NCBI GenBank assembly: GCA_027365105.1
Contig: DAHXNZ010000005.1
Location: 27,892 to 91,891 of the forward strand
Reading direction: 5' to 3'
DNA: 64,000 bases
DNA from: Thermoplasmata archaeon
GTDB lineage: Archaea > Thermoplasmatota > Thermoplasmata > Lutacidiplasmatales > UBA184
Positions 17,284 to 25,826 of the stretch are shown here, piece by piece. The position numbers and the translations under genes were made by a program. Positions within the stretch are counted from its first letter, which is position 1, and the number at the start of each line of letters is the position of its first letter. The notes under the pieces are model-generated. The model ran no database searches. It saw only the letters and a program-made list of their open reading frames with translations, and was not told where the DNA came from.

Positions 17284-18226
17284 CGTGCCCTCGCCGAAGC
17301 GAGGGGCAGTCGGGGCATCCTCGATCGGGCTCGTCGCCCCCTTCGGTACGATGGAGGTCCGGCCTTCACCGGCGTTGATTCCCCGGTGCCCATGGGGTCC
17401 TGGCCGAATGCGGGAGCGAGGAGGGTCCTCGCGGCGTTCAGGTCCCGGTCGAGCCGCAGACCGCTCCGACGCTCGTACGCCGGGTCCTCGAGCGCGGCCG
17501 GCCGGGTGGGCGGGAGGCCGAATCCCGAGCCCGAAGGGGATCTCCTCTTCATGGGGAGCCCCAGGAATCGGTCGGAGCCACCCGCCTCCCTGCGTTCCGA
17601 CATTGGCCGGAGCATCCCGCCGCCGGCGGGCCCCGGGAACTGCCCGTCCTCCGCCTGCGCCGGTTCATTCCCCCGATCGCCCGGAGATCGAACCGTCGCG
17701 TCCAGTCGGGCGTGACCTGGTGGGTCAGGCTCCGTCGCGGGTTCCCCCCCATCGAGAGCCACGGTCCAGACCCCGGCCCGGCCTTCGGCGGCCCACGATG
17801 GACCTGGGGGGGAAGGTCCCATGCCCTCGATCGACGGAGGCGCCGCGAATCGTTCCGCCCCGGCCCAGTAGCGGGGAATCGTGGGCGTCGGGACTGGTGA
17901 GCCGCGTGACCCTCAGCGTGAACCGTGGGAGGTCGGGTCTGCCCCCCTCCCTCACCCGCCCGAAGGAGGGGTGAATTCCGGCGTCGGGCCGGGCCCGGGG
18001 CCCTTGGGTCCGAAGGCCGTACACCCTTCCAAGCTCCACGGTGTCCCGGTCGCTCCGGTGCGTGGGGCCCCGTCTCAGGTCCGGATCGGAAACCTCGCCC
18101 TGCTCGGTCCACCCCGTCTCGTGCCGGGGTTCGGGGGCCTGGGTCCCGAGAAGGCGCAGCGCGCCGGAGGGGTTCCCGTTCCGGATTCGGAAACAGGCAG
18201 AGGCGGTAGTTGAACCAGAGATACAT
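17284..18226 (-). pseudogene. Decayed IS200/IS605-type TnpB (OrfB) remnant
   Basis: Pieces of a TnpB protein are scattered over different frames. The start resembles a TnpB N-terminus (FNYRLCLFPNPERE at 18226-18180, continuing as ALRLLGTQ in another frame). A middle part reads GRVYGLRTQ with FGRVREGGRP after it. The C-terminus is diagnostic: GLRLDRDLNAARTLLAP near 17459, followed by GTGESTPVKAGP, as in many archaeal TnpB proteins. The zinc-finger CxxC pairs are degraded and several frameshifts are needed, so the gene is dead. At about 940 nt it is shorter than an intact copy (about 1.2 kb). No TnpA, clear terminal hairpin or intact copy is in the window. The residual frame ends exactly on the hisS start codon. 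Confidence 0.72.
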
Positions 18227-18388
18227 CTTCGGCGATGGCGCCCGCTCCATGCCCACGGCACAGATAAGCGGCGTGCCAACCCCCGGTGAATTGGGGGGTC
18301 GGTGCGGGCGGCATGGTCGCCCACGAAGCCAGTGCGCCCGGCATACCTCCGGGGCCGGGCCCTGACCGGCACGCAGGGCGCCCTCCCT

Positions 18389-19723
18389 TCAGGGTTCGGG
18401 ACCTCGGGGGGCCAGGTGGCGCCGAGCCGATGGGGTCGGGTGGACGGGGCCCCGATCGAGGGAAGGCGGCGGGGCGACCGGGAGGGCCGACTCCGGGGGC
18501 CGACGCATCCGACAGCGATCGCAGCGAAACCCTCGGCCCCGGCCGAGGGAGTGCATCTGCCGGTGACAGTCGGGGCATTGAGGGGGCCGCGCCCGGCGGA
18601 TCCGGGGGGATGGCTGGAGGAGTTCCAGGCCCTCCAGGCGGACCGTCTCCGTGGCGCCACAGCTGCCCCAGATCCGGACCCGGTCCCCGCTCCGGAGCTG
18701 CTGCGCTGCCTTGGGGAGGGTCTTGGTGGGTTCGAAGGCGAGGCAGCTCCGGGAGGCTCCGAGCCGGTCGGTCAGAAGGAACTCGACATGGCCCCCGCGA
18801 CGCGCAATCGGGTCCGTGGCCAGGGTACCCACCACGCAGGCCGACTCATACGGTCCCAGATCGGAGAAGGTCCCGGGCCGGAGGTGATCCCCGGTCCCTT
18901 GGTTGGTGACGAAGAGGAGCCACCGCTCCCACGGCTCGGTGCGGGAGAGCTCCCCGTGGGCGCGCCGGGCCGCGCGATGATCGGTCGAGCGGAGCCCGTA
19001 GAGGATTGGGCAGGCGGTGTGGGGGGCCACCAACAGCCTCCGGGTACGCCGATCGTAGCAGAGAAAGAGTTCCGGATGGCGGGACGAGACCCGTCGGATC
19101 TCTTCGGGATCGATTCTCCGGGGGGTACCCCACCGTTCGGGAAAGCGATAGGCGATGAGCTCGAACGTGACCCGGCGCCCGGGCCAGGCCAACGCGGCGG
19201 TCGCCCCCACGAGCCCTCGTCGGCTCCCCAAGGTCCGGCTCTCGGCCCCGATCCGGACGAGCTCCGGCTCCACCTCCGCCGGGTCGACGACGGTCCGGAC
19301 CGCCCGGAAGTAGAGGCCGGGGGCCGGGAGGCGCCGGGAGGCCACCAGCGCCGGATCGGTCTCCGGTTCCCCGACCCGGGAGTGGGTGAGGATTTGGGCC
19401 CATGCCGCGGCTCGGAGCTGGGACGCGTCGGGCTCGGCCAGCCTGCGGCCGGCGGCGTAGGCCCAGACGGGGCGGTCGTCGAGGCGGCCGACCAGCTGCC
19501 GGGGGCCCGTCCCGCGCCCGAACCGGGCCGCGAGCGCCGCGTTGCCCCGGGTCTTCCATGGGATGTTCGGGTTCAGGCGGACCAGGCGGGGCAACCCGAT
19601 CAGGTCATGGCCAAGATCCCGGGCGGTCCGGACGACTTCGGTGAGGACATACGTGGTACACCCCCCCCGGGGGGAGTCGGTGTCGTCGAGAGCAATCCAG
19701 ATGGCTCCCACCCCCGGGCGCAC
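18389..19723 (-). CDS. tiaS: tRNA(Ile2) 2-agmatinylcytidine synthetase TiaS
   Basis: Attaches agmatine to C34 of tRNA-Ile(CAU) so that it reads AUA; an archaea-only enzyme. The N-terminus contains IALDDTDSPRGGCTTY, the TiaS kinase signature. The middle has PWKTRGNAALAARFGRGTG and a C-terminal OB-fold (residues about 285-350), followed by a zinc ribbon CPDCHRQM...FRCDRC. The length of 444 aa fits. The start is a GTG at 19723, or one at 19711, both close to korB (9-nt gap), so it is probably the third gene of the korAB transcript. The last 40 residues are Pro/Arg-rich and unconserved. Confidence 0.93.
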   Translation of the reverse strand: MRPGVGAIWIALDDTDSPRGGCTTYVLTEVVRTARDLGHDLIGLPRLVRLNPNIPWKTRGNAALAARFGRGTGPRQLVGRLDDRPVWAYAAGRRLAEPDASQLRAAAWAQILTHSRVGEPETDPALVASRRLPAPGLYFRAVRTVVDPAEVEPELVRIGAESRTLGSRRGLVGATAALAWPGRRVTFELIAYRFPERWGTPRRIDPEEIRRVSSRHPELFLCYDRRTRRLLVAPHTACPILYGLRSTDHRAARRAHGELSRTEPWERWLLFVTNQGTGDHLRPGTFSDLGPYESACVVGTLATDPIARRGGHVEFLLTDRLGASRSCLAFEPTKTLPKAAQQLRSGDRVRIWGSCGATETVRLEGLELLQPSPRIRRARPPQCPDCHRQMHSLGRGRGFRCDRCRMRRPPESALPVAPPPSLDRGPVHPTPSARRHLAPRGPEP

Positions 19724-19732
19724 GTCCGCGCG

Positions 19733-20605
19733 CTAGCCGATCGCTTGCAGTAGCTTCCGGTAGTCCGGCAGGTTCGGTTCCAGGCCGATGTCGGCCCGGG
19801 CCGGCCCGATCCGGTCGGGCAGGAGCTTGAGCTCGAGCGAGGAGGGGGCGGTCGACGCCTCGGCGGGGCGGTGCATGACGCCAATCGGGATTCGCCCCTT
19901 TTCCATGGTTTCCGTACAGAGCCGGAAAACGGTCGCCCGGTCGGTGGGGTCATACCCGGGCAGGGTCGAAATGTCGAGGATCTTCTCGCGCCAGAGTTTG
20001 AAGGTGTCGTTGTACGTCACGCACGGGGAGAGATCCTCGACGAACGCGAATCCCCGGCCGGCGCGGTTGAAGGCCAAGGCCTCCTCGAGGATCTTGGTCA
20101 TCGTCTTGGGATCCCCCGAGAAGGTCCGGGCGATGAAATTGTCGGCCCGAACCGAGAGGGCGGCGAGGACCGCATCGAACGGCGGCTCCACATTCCCTTC
20201 GAATCCGACCACGCTCGTCGGGGAGGCCTGGCCCTTGGTGAGCCCGTAGGTCTCGTTGTTCATGACGACGTAGAGGATCGAGACGTTCTTCTTGAACGCA
20301 TGCATGAAGTGGCCCATGCCGATGGCGTAGCCGTCGCCGTCTCCGCCGGCGGCCACGACGGTGAGCTGGGGGTTGGCGAGCTTGATTCCGACCGCTTGGG
20401 CCAATAGGCGCCCGTGCAGGGCGTGGATCCCGTTCAGTTCAAGGAAGTTATGGATCCCGCCGGAACAGCCGATCCCTCCCACGACCGTGAGTTCGTGCTG
20501 GGGGACCTTCTGATTGGCCGCCGCCCGCTTGAGGGCCGCGAGGACTCCGAAGTCGCCGCATCCCGGACACCAGGTCGACTGGACCGGCTGGAAGGATTTC
20601 GCCAT
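19733..20605 (-). CDS. 2-oxoacid:ferredoxin oxidoreductase, beta subunit
   Basis: The thiamine-diphosphate and [4Fe-4S] subunit. WCPGCGDFGVLAALKRA carries two cluster Cys, a third is in GGIGCSGGIHNF, and a fourth is in DLSPCVTYND. The ThDP motif is GGDGDGYAIGMGHFMHA through NNETYGLTKGQ. With korA it oxidatively decarboxylates a 2-oxoacid to acyl-CoA, reducing ferredoxin; 2-oxoglutarate is the usual substrate of this two-subunit type, but broad specificity is common. It starts directly after the korA stop (0 nt) and is followed by tiaS. Confidence 0.93.
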   Translation of the reverse strand: MAKSFQPVQSTWCPGCGDFGVLAALKRAAANQKVPQHELTVVGGIGCSGGIHNFLELNGIHALHGRLLAQAVGIKLANPQLTVVAAGGDGDGYAIGMGHFMHAFKKNVSILYVVMNNETYGLTKGQASPTSVVGFEGNVEPPFDAVLAALSVRADNFIARTFSGDPKTMTKILEEALAFNRAGRGFAFVEDLSPCVTYNDTFKLWREKILDISTLPGYDPTDRATVFRLCTETMEKGRIPIGVMHRPAEASTAPSSLELKLLPDRIGPARADIGLEPNLPDYRKLLQAIG

Positions 20606-22390
20606 CTACTTCCCCTCCGTGATCGAACGGACGATCTCGGGAGCTCGGAAGGTAAACCCGTCGTATTTCACGAGCGATCGGAGCTTCGCATGGTACTGAG
20701 GGAGGACCTCCCGGAGGAGCCCGGCGAGCTGTCCGGTATAGTTGTGTTCGACCACATGAGCGATCTCGACGGAGTCGAGGAAAGGAGCGAGTTCGTGGGC
20801 CGGCAGCGGCCAGAGGGTCCGAAGCTGAAGGTAGCGGCTCGGGATCCCTTGGGCGGCCAAGAGCTGTTGAGCCTCCCGCACCGGTCCTCCGGTGCTGCCA
20901 AAGCCGATGAGACCCAGCCGGGCCTGGTCGGACCCGTAGATCCGCGCCGGGGGAAGTTCCGACCGCGCCGCGGTGAGCTTGCCCATCCGCTTCGCCATCA
21001 TCTTCCGCCGATTGACCGGATTGACCGAGACATGACCCCACTCGTCATGTTCATTCCCGGTCACCTCTCCCCAGATGCCGGGGGTGCCCGGGGGCATGTA
21101 GCGGCTCCGGCCGCTGTCGGAGAATTCGTAAGTCTTGTACTCCGCGCGCCGGGCGAGTTCCTCCGGGGTCCACAATCCCGACCGGTCGATCTTGACCTTG
21201 GACGGGTCGAACCGCGGAGAGGTGGTGGTGTTCTGGGAGAGTGCCTGATCGAGCAGCAGGATCACCGGGAGCCGCCACCGCTCGGCCAGGTTGAGCGATT
21301 CGGCCGCCAGGTAGAACGCATCTTCAGGGTTTTCGGGGGAGAGAATGAACCGTGGATACTCGCCATGGCCCAGATGGACCAGGTGGGTCAGGTCCGACTG
21401 TTCGTGCCGGGTCGGCTGGCCGGTGGACGGCCCGACCCGCTGGCAGTCGACCACCACCAGGGGAATTTCGGCCGCTCCGGCATGGCCGATCCCTTCGGTC
21501 ATCAGGGAGAGGCCGGGGCCGCTCGTCGATGTGATCGCGCGGGCTCCCGCATAGGCGGCCCCGATGACCATGTTGATGGCGGCCAGCTCATCCTCGGCCT
21601 GTCGGACGACGCCGTGGTAGGCCGGGAGGTACCGCATCAGGTACTCCATCACCTCCGTCGCCGGGGTAATCGGATAGCCGGCAAAGAACCGTCCTCCCCC
21701 CACAACGAAGCCCAAGGCGGCGGCCTGGTTCCCGGTCGTGAGGACCAGATCATGGGCGGCTCCCGGCAGGATGTTCCAGCGGGCCGTGATGCCGGCATCC
21801 TTCGCCGCCGTCTGACCGAGTTCGAGTGCGCGCAGGTTCTTCGTCAGCGCCTCGCCGCCCCGTCGTTGGAACCGGTCCTCGATCACCTTGCGGGTCCGGC
21901 CGGGATCGAAACCCATCAGGATCGAGATCGCCCCGTAGGCCGCGGTGTTCTTGTAGATCGGCTGGCCAATCGCACCGCCGACAAGAGTGGCGAACGGGAA
22001 GCCGACCGCCCGGGGATCGTTGAGCTGGAAGACCGACGAATCGTAGAGGATCCATCCCTCGGAGGAAAGTTCCGCTCGACCAATCTCGGCGGCCTCTTGG
22101 TCAAAGGCGAGGATAAGGTCCACCGTCGGCTTGACCGCCGCGATCGGGTTTCGGCTCGCCCGAACCGAGGCGTCGGCATGGCCGCCCCGGATTCGGGAAA
22201 GGACCGTCCTCGACGTATAGATGTAGAGCCCCTGGGTGCGGAAGTACCGGCCCAGCAGATCGGAAACGGTCAGCGTTCCATCGCCGCCCTGACCGCCAAT
22301 CATCACGCTCACGTCGTCCAACTCATGGACCGGGTTCGACGAGGCGGGCGAGCGGACTGCAGGGGTGGGAGGTGCGCTGGAGATGCTCAT
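20606..22390 (-). CDS. 2-oxoacid:ferredoxin oxidoreductase, fused gamma-alpha subunit
   Basis: A 594-residue fusion: residues about 25-190 are the gamma domain (VMIGGQGGDGTLTVSDLLG, SRIRGGHADASVR), and the rest is alpha (FFAGYPITPATEVMEYLMRY, TSTSGPGLSLMTEGIGHAG, a lysine/arginine-rich CoA region). The GYPITPATE motif defines the class. It heads the korA-korB-tiaS transcript. Unlike most genes here it has a leader: box A TTAAATAC at 22450-22443 and GAGGAG just before the ATG. It is divergent from the elongation operon at 22762, which may supply or use its 2-oxoacid. Confidence 0.93.
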   Translation of the reverse strand: MSISSAPPTPAVRSPASSNPVHELDDVSVMIGGQGGDGTLTVSDLLGRYFRTQGLYIYTSRTVLSRIRGGHADASVRASRNPIAAVKPTVDLILAFDQEAAEIGRAELSSEGWILYDSSVFQLNDPRAVGFPFATLVGGAIGQPIYKNTAAYGAISILMGFDPGRTRKVIEDRFQRRGGEALTKNLRALELGQTAAKDAGITARWNILPGAAHDLVLTTGNQAAALGFVVGGGRFFAGYPITPATEVMEYLMRYLPAYHGVVRQAEDELAAINMVIGAAYAGARAITSTSGPGLSLMTEGIGHAGAAEIPLVVVDCQRVGPSTGQPTRHEQSDLTHLVHLGHGEYPRFILSPENPEDAFYLAAESLNLAERWRLPVILLLDQALSQNTTTSPRFDPSKVKIDRSGLWTPEELARRAEYKTYEFSDSGRSRYMPPGTPGIWGEVTGNEHDEWGHVSVNPVNRRKMMAKRMGKLTAARSELPPARIYGSDQARLGLIGFGSTGGPVREAQQLLAAQGIPSRYLQLRTLWPLPAHELAPFLDSVEIAHVVEHNYTGQLAGLLREVLPQYHAKLRSLVKYDGFTFRAPEIVRSITEGK

Positions 22391-22442
22391 TTGCTCCTCG
22401 AACGGAGCCGTCGGCCGGCTCCGGCCGTTTCAGCCGAGCCCT

Positions 22443-22451
22443 GTATTTAAG
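22443..22451 (-). promoter_or_regulatory. Box A of the korAB operon
   Basis: Minus-strand CTTAAATAC about 55 nt before the korA ATG, leaving a leader of about 30 nt that ends with the GAGGAG ribosome-binding site. The remaining 280 nt up to the next promoter (22733) hold no gene that I can identify. Confidence 0.65.
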
Positions 22452-22732
22452 GGATAAGCTAGGACCGCGCCCCGAGGTCCGCCGTCACCGACTCGGGCCG
22501 TGCGGATGGGGCCGAAGGAGGGCGGTCGGCATCCCGGGCCGGTCTCGCAAACCTGCGCCGCCCGGCCCCGGGCTTGTCTCTAGCGACGGGTGGGGCGGCC
22601 TCGGGAGTGCGGAGCATCCGTTCACGGCCGACCCCGCGGCCTTCACACGCCGATCCGAAATCCGTCCGGAAGCGGCGGGGGATGGTCGGGTCGACACCGC
22701 GTTCTGTCGGCGGGCCGGACCGGTCGCGAAGC

Positions 22733-22738
22733 CTTATG
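22733..22738 (+). promoter_or_regulatory. Box A of the six-gene elongation operon
   Basis: CTTATG 27 nt before the ATG at 22762; a leaderless transcript is predicted. Confidence 0.55.
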
Positions 22739-22761
22739 TCGCCCGACGGGATTCCACGCCG

Positions 22762-24015
22762 ATGGCGGACGAGCAGTTGGTGGAGGAGTACCATGGTCGA
22801 ACGGCGGCCTCCCGGCACATTCCGCCCCGCATCGTCTGGTGGGACGAAACCCTGCGCGACGGAGAGCAGACTCCCGGGGTCCACTTTTCTCCCGAAGAAA
22901 AGCTGCGGATTGCCGAGGTGCTGAGCGAGATCGGTGTTCCGCTCATCGACGCCGGAATTCCCGTGGTGTCGGACGCGGAGGCCCAGGCGGTGCGCCGGCT
23001 CGCGAATGCCGGGCTCAAGGCCGATATCCTTGCCTCGGCCCGGACCGTGCCCTCCGACGTCGAGGCGGTGATCGCCACCGGGGTCAAGCATATCGCGGTC
23101 TTCGTCGCCGCGAGTCCGGTGCATCTGCGGTTCAAGCTCAAGATGACCCCGGACCAGGTCGTGGCCGCCGCGGTGGATTCGATCCGACGGGCCAAAGAGG
23201 CCGGCCTCCACGTGGCCTTCGTGACGGAGGACACGGTCCGGGCCCCGATGGATTTCGTCGAGCGCCTCTACCGCGAGGCGATCCATGCCGGCGCCGACCG
23301 CCTGGTCGTCTCCGACACGGTCGGCATCATGACCCCCCTCACCTTCCGATGGTTCTTGGATGAGTTCCGACGCCGTCTTCGGCCCACCGACCTTTCGGTC
23401 CATTGCCACAACGATTTCGGCCTCGCCACGGCCAACACCCTGACCGCGCTGGAAGCCGGCGCCGTCGCACCCCACACGTGCGTGAACGGCCTGGGCGAGC
23501 GCGCCGGCAATGCGTCGTTCGAGGAGGTGGTCCTGCTCCTCGAATCGATCTACGGGGTTCCCACCGGGATCCGCACGGAGCGGCTTTTCGAGCTCTCCCA
23601 GCTGGTCGAGGAGATCTCGGGGGTTCCGGTGCCACCGAACAAGGCGATTGTCGGGTACAATGCGTTTTCCCACGAAGCGGGGATCCACACCCACGGGATC
23701 CTGGCCCACACGCTCACCTACGAACCGATCCAGCCCGAACTCGTCGGACGGCACCGGGAGATGATCCTGGGAAAGCACACCGGGAAGGCGGCGCTGGTCG
23801 AGAAGCTCCGGGAGCGCGGGATCGCCGCGTCGGACCCCCAACTCGCCGCCCTGTTGGAGCGGATCAAGGTCGATTCGGAACGCCGCACCAAGGACGAACT
23901 CCGGAGCTTCCTGCTCGAATACCGAACCCGCTACGGCCATCCGGGCCTTTCCGACCATGACTTCTGGGAGATGGTCGAGGCGCTCCGGATCGCCCCGATG
24001 GGAGGGGCGCCATGA
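22762..24015 (+). CDS. Homocitrate/isopropylmalate/citramalate synthase family enzyme
   Basis: Condenses acetyl-CoA with a 2-oxoacid, the first step of chain elongation. Motifs: WWDETLRDGEQTPGVHF (metal/substrate Arg-Asp), LSVHCHNDFGLATANT (HxH metal site), VNGLGERAGNA and SHEAGIHTHG...GKHTGKAAL. At 417 aa it has no C-terminal LeuA-type allosteric domain, so it resembles homocitrate synthases (NifV/LysS/AksA) more than leucine-inhibited LeuA. Which 2-oxoacid it uses cannot be decided here. The ATG at 22762 is 27 nt after a box A; an upstream in-frame extension to 22372 is low-complexity and rejected. Its stop overlaps the next start (ATGA). Confidence 0.87.
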   Translation: MADEQLVEEYHGRTAASRHIPPRIVWWDETLRDGEQTPGVHFSPEEKLRIAEVLSEIGVPLIDAGIPVVSDAEAQAVRRLANAGLKADILASARTVPSDVEAVIATGVKHIAVFVAASPVHLRFKLKMTPDQVVAAAVDSIRRAKEAGLHVAFVTEDTVRAPMDFVERLYREAIHAGADRLVVSDTVGIMTPLTFRWFLDEFRRRLRPTDLSVHCHNDFGLATANTLTALEAGAVAPHTCVNGLGERAGNASFEEVVLLLESIYGVPTGIRTERLFELSQLVEEISGVPVPPNKAIVGYNAFSHEAGIHTHGILAHTLTYEPIQPELVGRHREMILGKHTGKAALVEKLRERGIAASDPQLAALLERIKVDSERRTKDELRSFLLEYRTRYGHPGLSDHDFWEMVEALRIAPMGGAP

Positions 24016-25289
24016 GCCGCCCGGCCGGCCAGACCCTTGCCGAAAAGGTCCTGGCCCGTTCGGCCGGCGTCGAGCGGGTCGTTCCCGGGGAGATTGTCGA
24101 AGGGAAAGTCGACCTTGCGATGATGCACGAACAGGGGGCGCAGACGGTCGGTCCGTTCCATGAGATGGGGGCCGACCGGGTCTGGGATCCCGATCGGGTC
24201 GTGATCGCCATCGACCATTGGGTTCCCGCCTCCACCGAAGGCGCCGCGGTCCTGCACCGGATCCTCCGGAAGTTCGCGGCCGAGACCCACCTTCCCCATT
24301 TCTACGATGTCGGGAACCACGGGATCTGCCACCAGATCCTGGCCGAGAACGGCTGGGTCGTTCCCGGCGACCTGGCCGTCGGGACCGATTCCCACACGAA
24401 CATGCTCGGGGCGATGGGGGCGGTCGCGACCGGGATCGGGCCGACCGAAATGGCCGCCGTCCTGGCCTTGGGCCGGCTCTGGCTCAAGGTCCCTCCCACC
24501 ATCCGGGTCCGGGTGACCGGAACGCTGGGGCGCGGGGTCACCGCCAAGGACATCGTCCTGAGGGCCCTGGGAGAGATCAAGACGACCGGGGCCACCTACA
24601 AGGCCATCGAGTTCTGTGGGCCGACCATCGAGCGGCTGACGATGCCCGAACGGTTTACCCTCTGCAACATGACCACCGAGATGGGGGCCAAGTGCGGCAT
24701 GGTCTCCCCCGATGCGACGACCTTCGACTTCCTCCGCCCGATCGCAAAGCACCCCATGCACCCCTTGGTTCCGGATCCCGATGCGGCCTACGAGCGGACG
24801 GTCGAGATCAACGTCGACGGGATGGCCCCGATGGTGGCCTGTCCGTACTCTCCGGACAACGTACGCCCGTTACCGGAGGTTGCCCGCGAGCACATCAAGG
24901 TCGACCAAGTCTTCCTCGGCTCCTGCACGAACGCCCGGATCGAGGATATCCGGGAGGCGGCCGCCCTGCTGAAGGGCCACCACGTCGCTCCGGGGGTGCG
25001 GTTCATCGTCTCCCCGGCGTCGACCTCCATCTACCACCAATGTCTCACGGAGGGGCTCATCGAACTCTTCACGGACGCCGGGGCGGTCTTCACGAATTCG
25101 AGTTGCTCGGCATGCTTTGGGGGTAACATGGGGATCCTCGCCCCCGACGAGGTCTGTGCCTCGTCGTCCAACCGCAACTTCCCGGGGCGGATGGGTCCCA
25201 AGGAGGCCCGGATCTATCTGATGTCACCGGCGGCAACCGTCGCGGCGGCGATCCGCGGCGAGATCGCCGACCCCCGGGAGTTCCTGTAG
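24012..25289 (+). CDS. 3-isopropylmalate/homoaconitate hydratase, large subunit (LeuC/HacA family)
   Basis: Isomerises the product of the synthase through dehydration and rehydration with a [4Fe-4S] cluster. The cluster Cys are in FLGSCTNARIEDIREAA and in NSSCSACFGGNMG. Other motifs are DHWVPASTEG, DVGNHGICHQILAENG and GTDSHTNMLGAMGAVATG. At 425 aa it is of the archaeal two-subunit type. The substrate range in this family follows the small subunit as much as this one. The start ATG overlaps the upstream stop; the small subunit follows after 9 nt. Confidence 0.92.
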   Translation: MSRPAGQTLAEKVLARSAGVERVVPGEIVEGKVDLAMMHEQGAQTVGPFHEMGADRVWDPDRVVIAIDHWVPASTEGAAVLHRILRKFAAETHLPHFYDVGNHGICHQILAENGWVVPGDLAVGTDSHTNMLGAMGAVATGIGPTEMAAVLALGRLWLKVPPTIRVRVTGTLGRGVTAKDIVLRALGEIKTTGATYKAIEFCGPTIERLTMPERFTLCNMTTEMGAKCGMVSPDATTFDFLRPIAKHPMHPLVPDPDAAYERTVEINVDGMAPMVACPYSPDNVRPLPEVAREHIKVDQVFLGSCTNARIEDIREAAALLKGHHVAPGVRFIVSPASTSIYHQCLTEGLIELFTDAGAVFTNSSCSACFGGNMGILAPDEVCASSSNRNFPGRMGPKEARIYLMSPAATVAAAIRGEIADPREFL

Positions 25290-25298
25290 GAGGTCCCG

Positions 25299-25826
25299 AT
25301 GAAGACGCTCATCGAAGGCAAGGTGTGGGTCCTTGGTCGGGATGTCGATACCGACCAGATCATTTCGGGGAAGTATCTCACGATCATCGATCCCGAGGAG
25401 CTCAAAAAGCATGTTTTCGAGATTGCCCTGCCCGAGTTTGCCCGGGGGGCGCGTCGGGGCGACGTCGTCGTCGCCGACGAGAATTTCGGATCCGGCTCGA
25501 GCCGGGAGCACGCTCCGCAGGCGCTGAGAGCGATTGGGGTCGGCGCGATCGTCGCCGACTCCTTTGCCCGGATCTTTTACCGAAATTCGATCAACCTGGG
25601 GATCCCCACCATCGAGGCCCGCGGCGTCCGGGCAATGTTCGAGGCGGGGGATCCGATCCGGATCGACATGACCCAAGGCACCGTGACGAACGCCCGCTCC
25701 GGCGCCCGGCTGAACTTCCCTCCGCTCCCGCCCCACCTCCTCTCCCTCCTCGAGGCCGGCGGGCTCGTCGAGAAGGTCCGCTCGGAGCTCCAGGCCCGTC
25801 GGGCGTCGGCGGGAGGTCCCCCGTGA
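25299..25826 (+). CDS. 3-isopropylmalate/homoaconitate hydratase, small subunit (LeuD/HacB family)
   Basis: The swivel-domain partner of the large subunit, 175 aa. It contains GRDVDTDQIISGKYLTI (family signature near the N-terminus), DENFGSGSSREHAPQALRA and YRNSINLGIPTIEA. The loop between KYLTI and EELKKH is the specificity loop in archaeal homologues, where YLRT/YLVY variants differ in chain-length preference; KYLTI does not let me decide. The start is preceded by AGGAGG at 25289-25294 (5 nt before the ATG), and the GTG start of the next gene overlaps its stop. Confidence 0.92.
   Translation: MKTLIEGKVWVLGRDVDTDQIISGKYLTIIDPEELKKHVFEIALPEFARGARRGDVVVADENFGSGSSREHAPQALRAIGVGAIVADSFARIFYRNSINLGIPTIEARGVRAMFEAGDPIRIDMTQGTVTNARSGARLNFPPLPPHLLSLLEAGGLVEKVRSELQARRASAGGPP

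Noticed and set aside
20414..22450. 678-codon plus-strand ORF opposite korA
   Set aside because: Shadow frame; korA has complete domain motifs.
22372..22761. N-terminal extension of the synthase at 22762
   Set aside because: Low-complexity, overlaps the korA promoter, and lies upstream of a well-placed box A for the shorter start.
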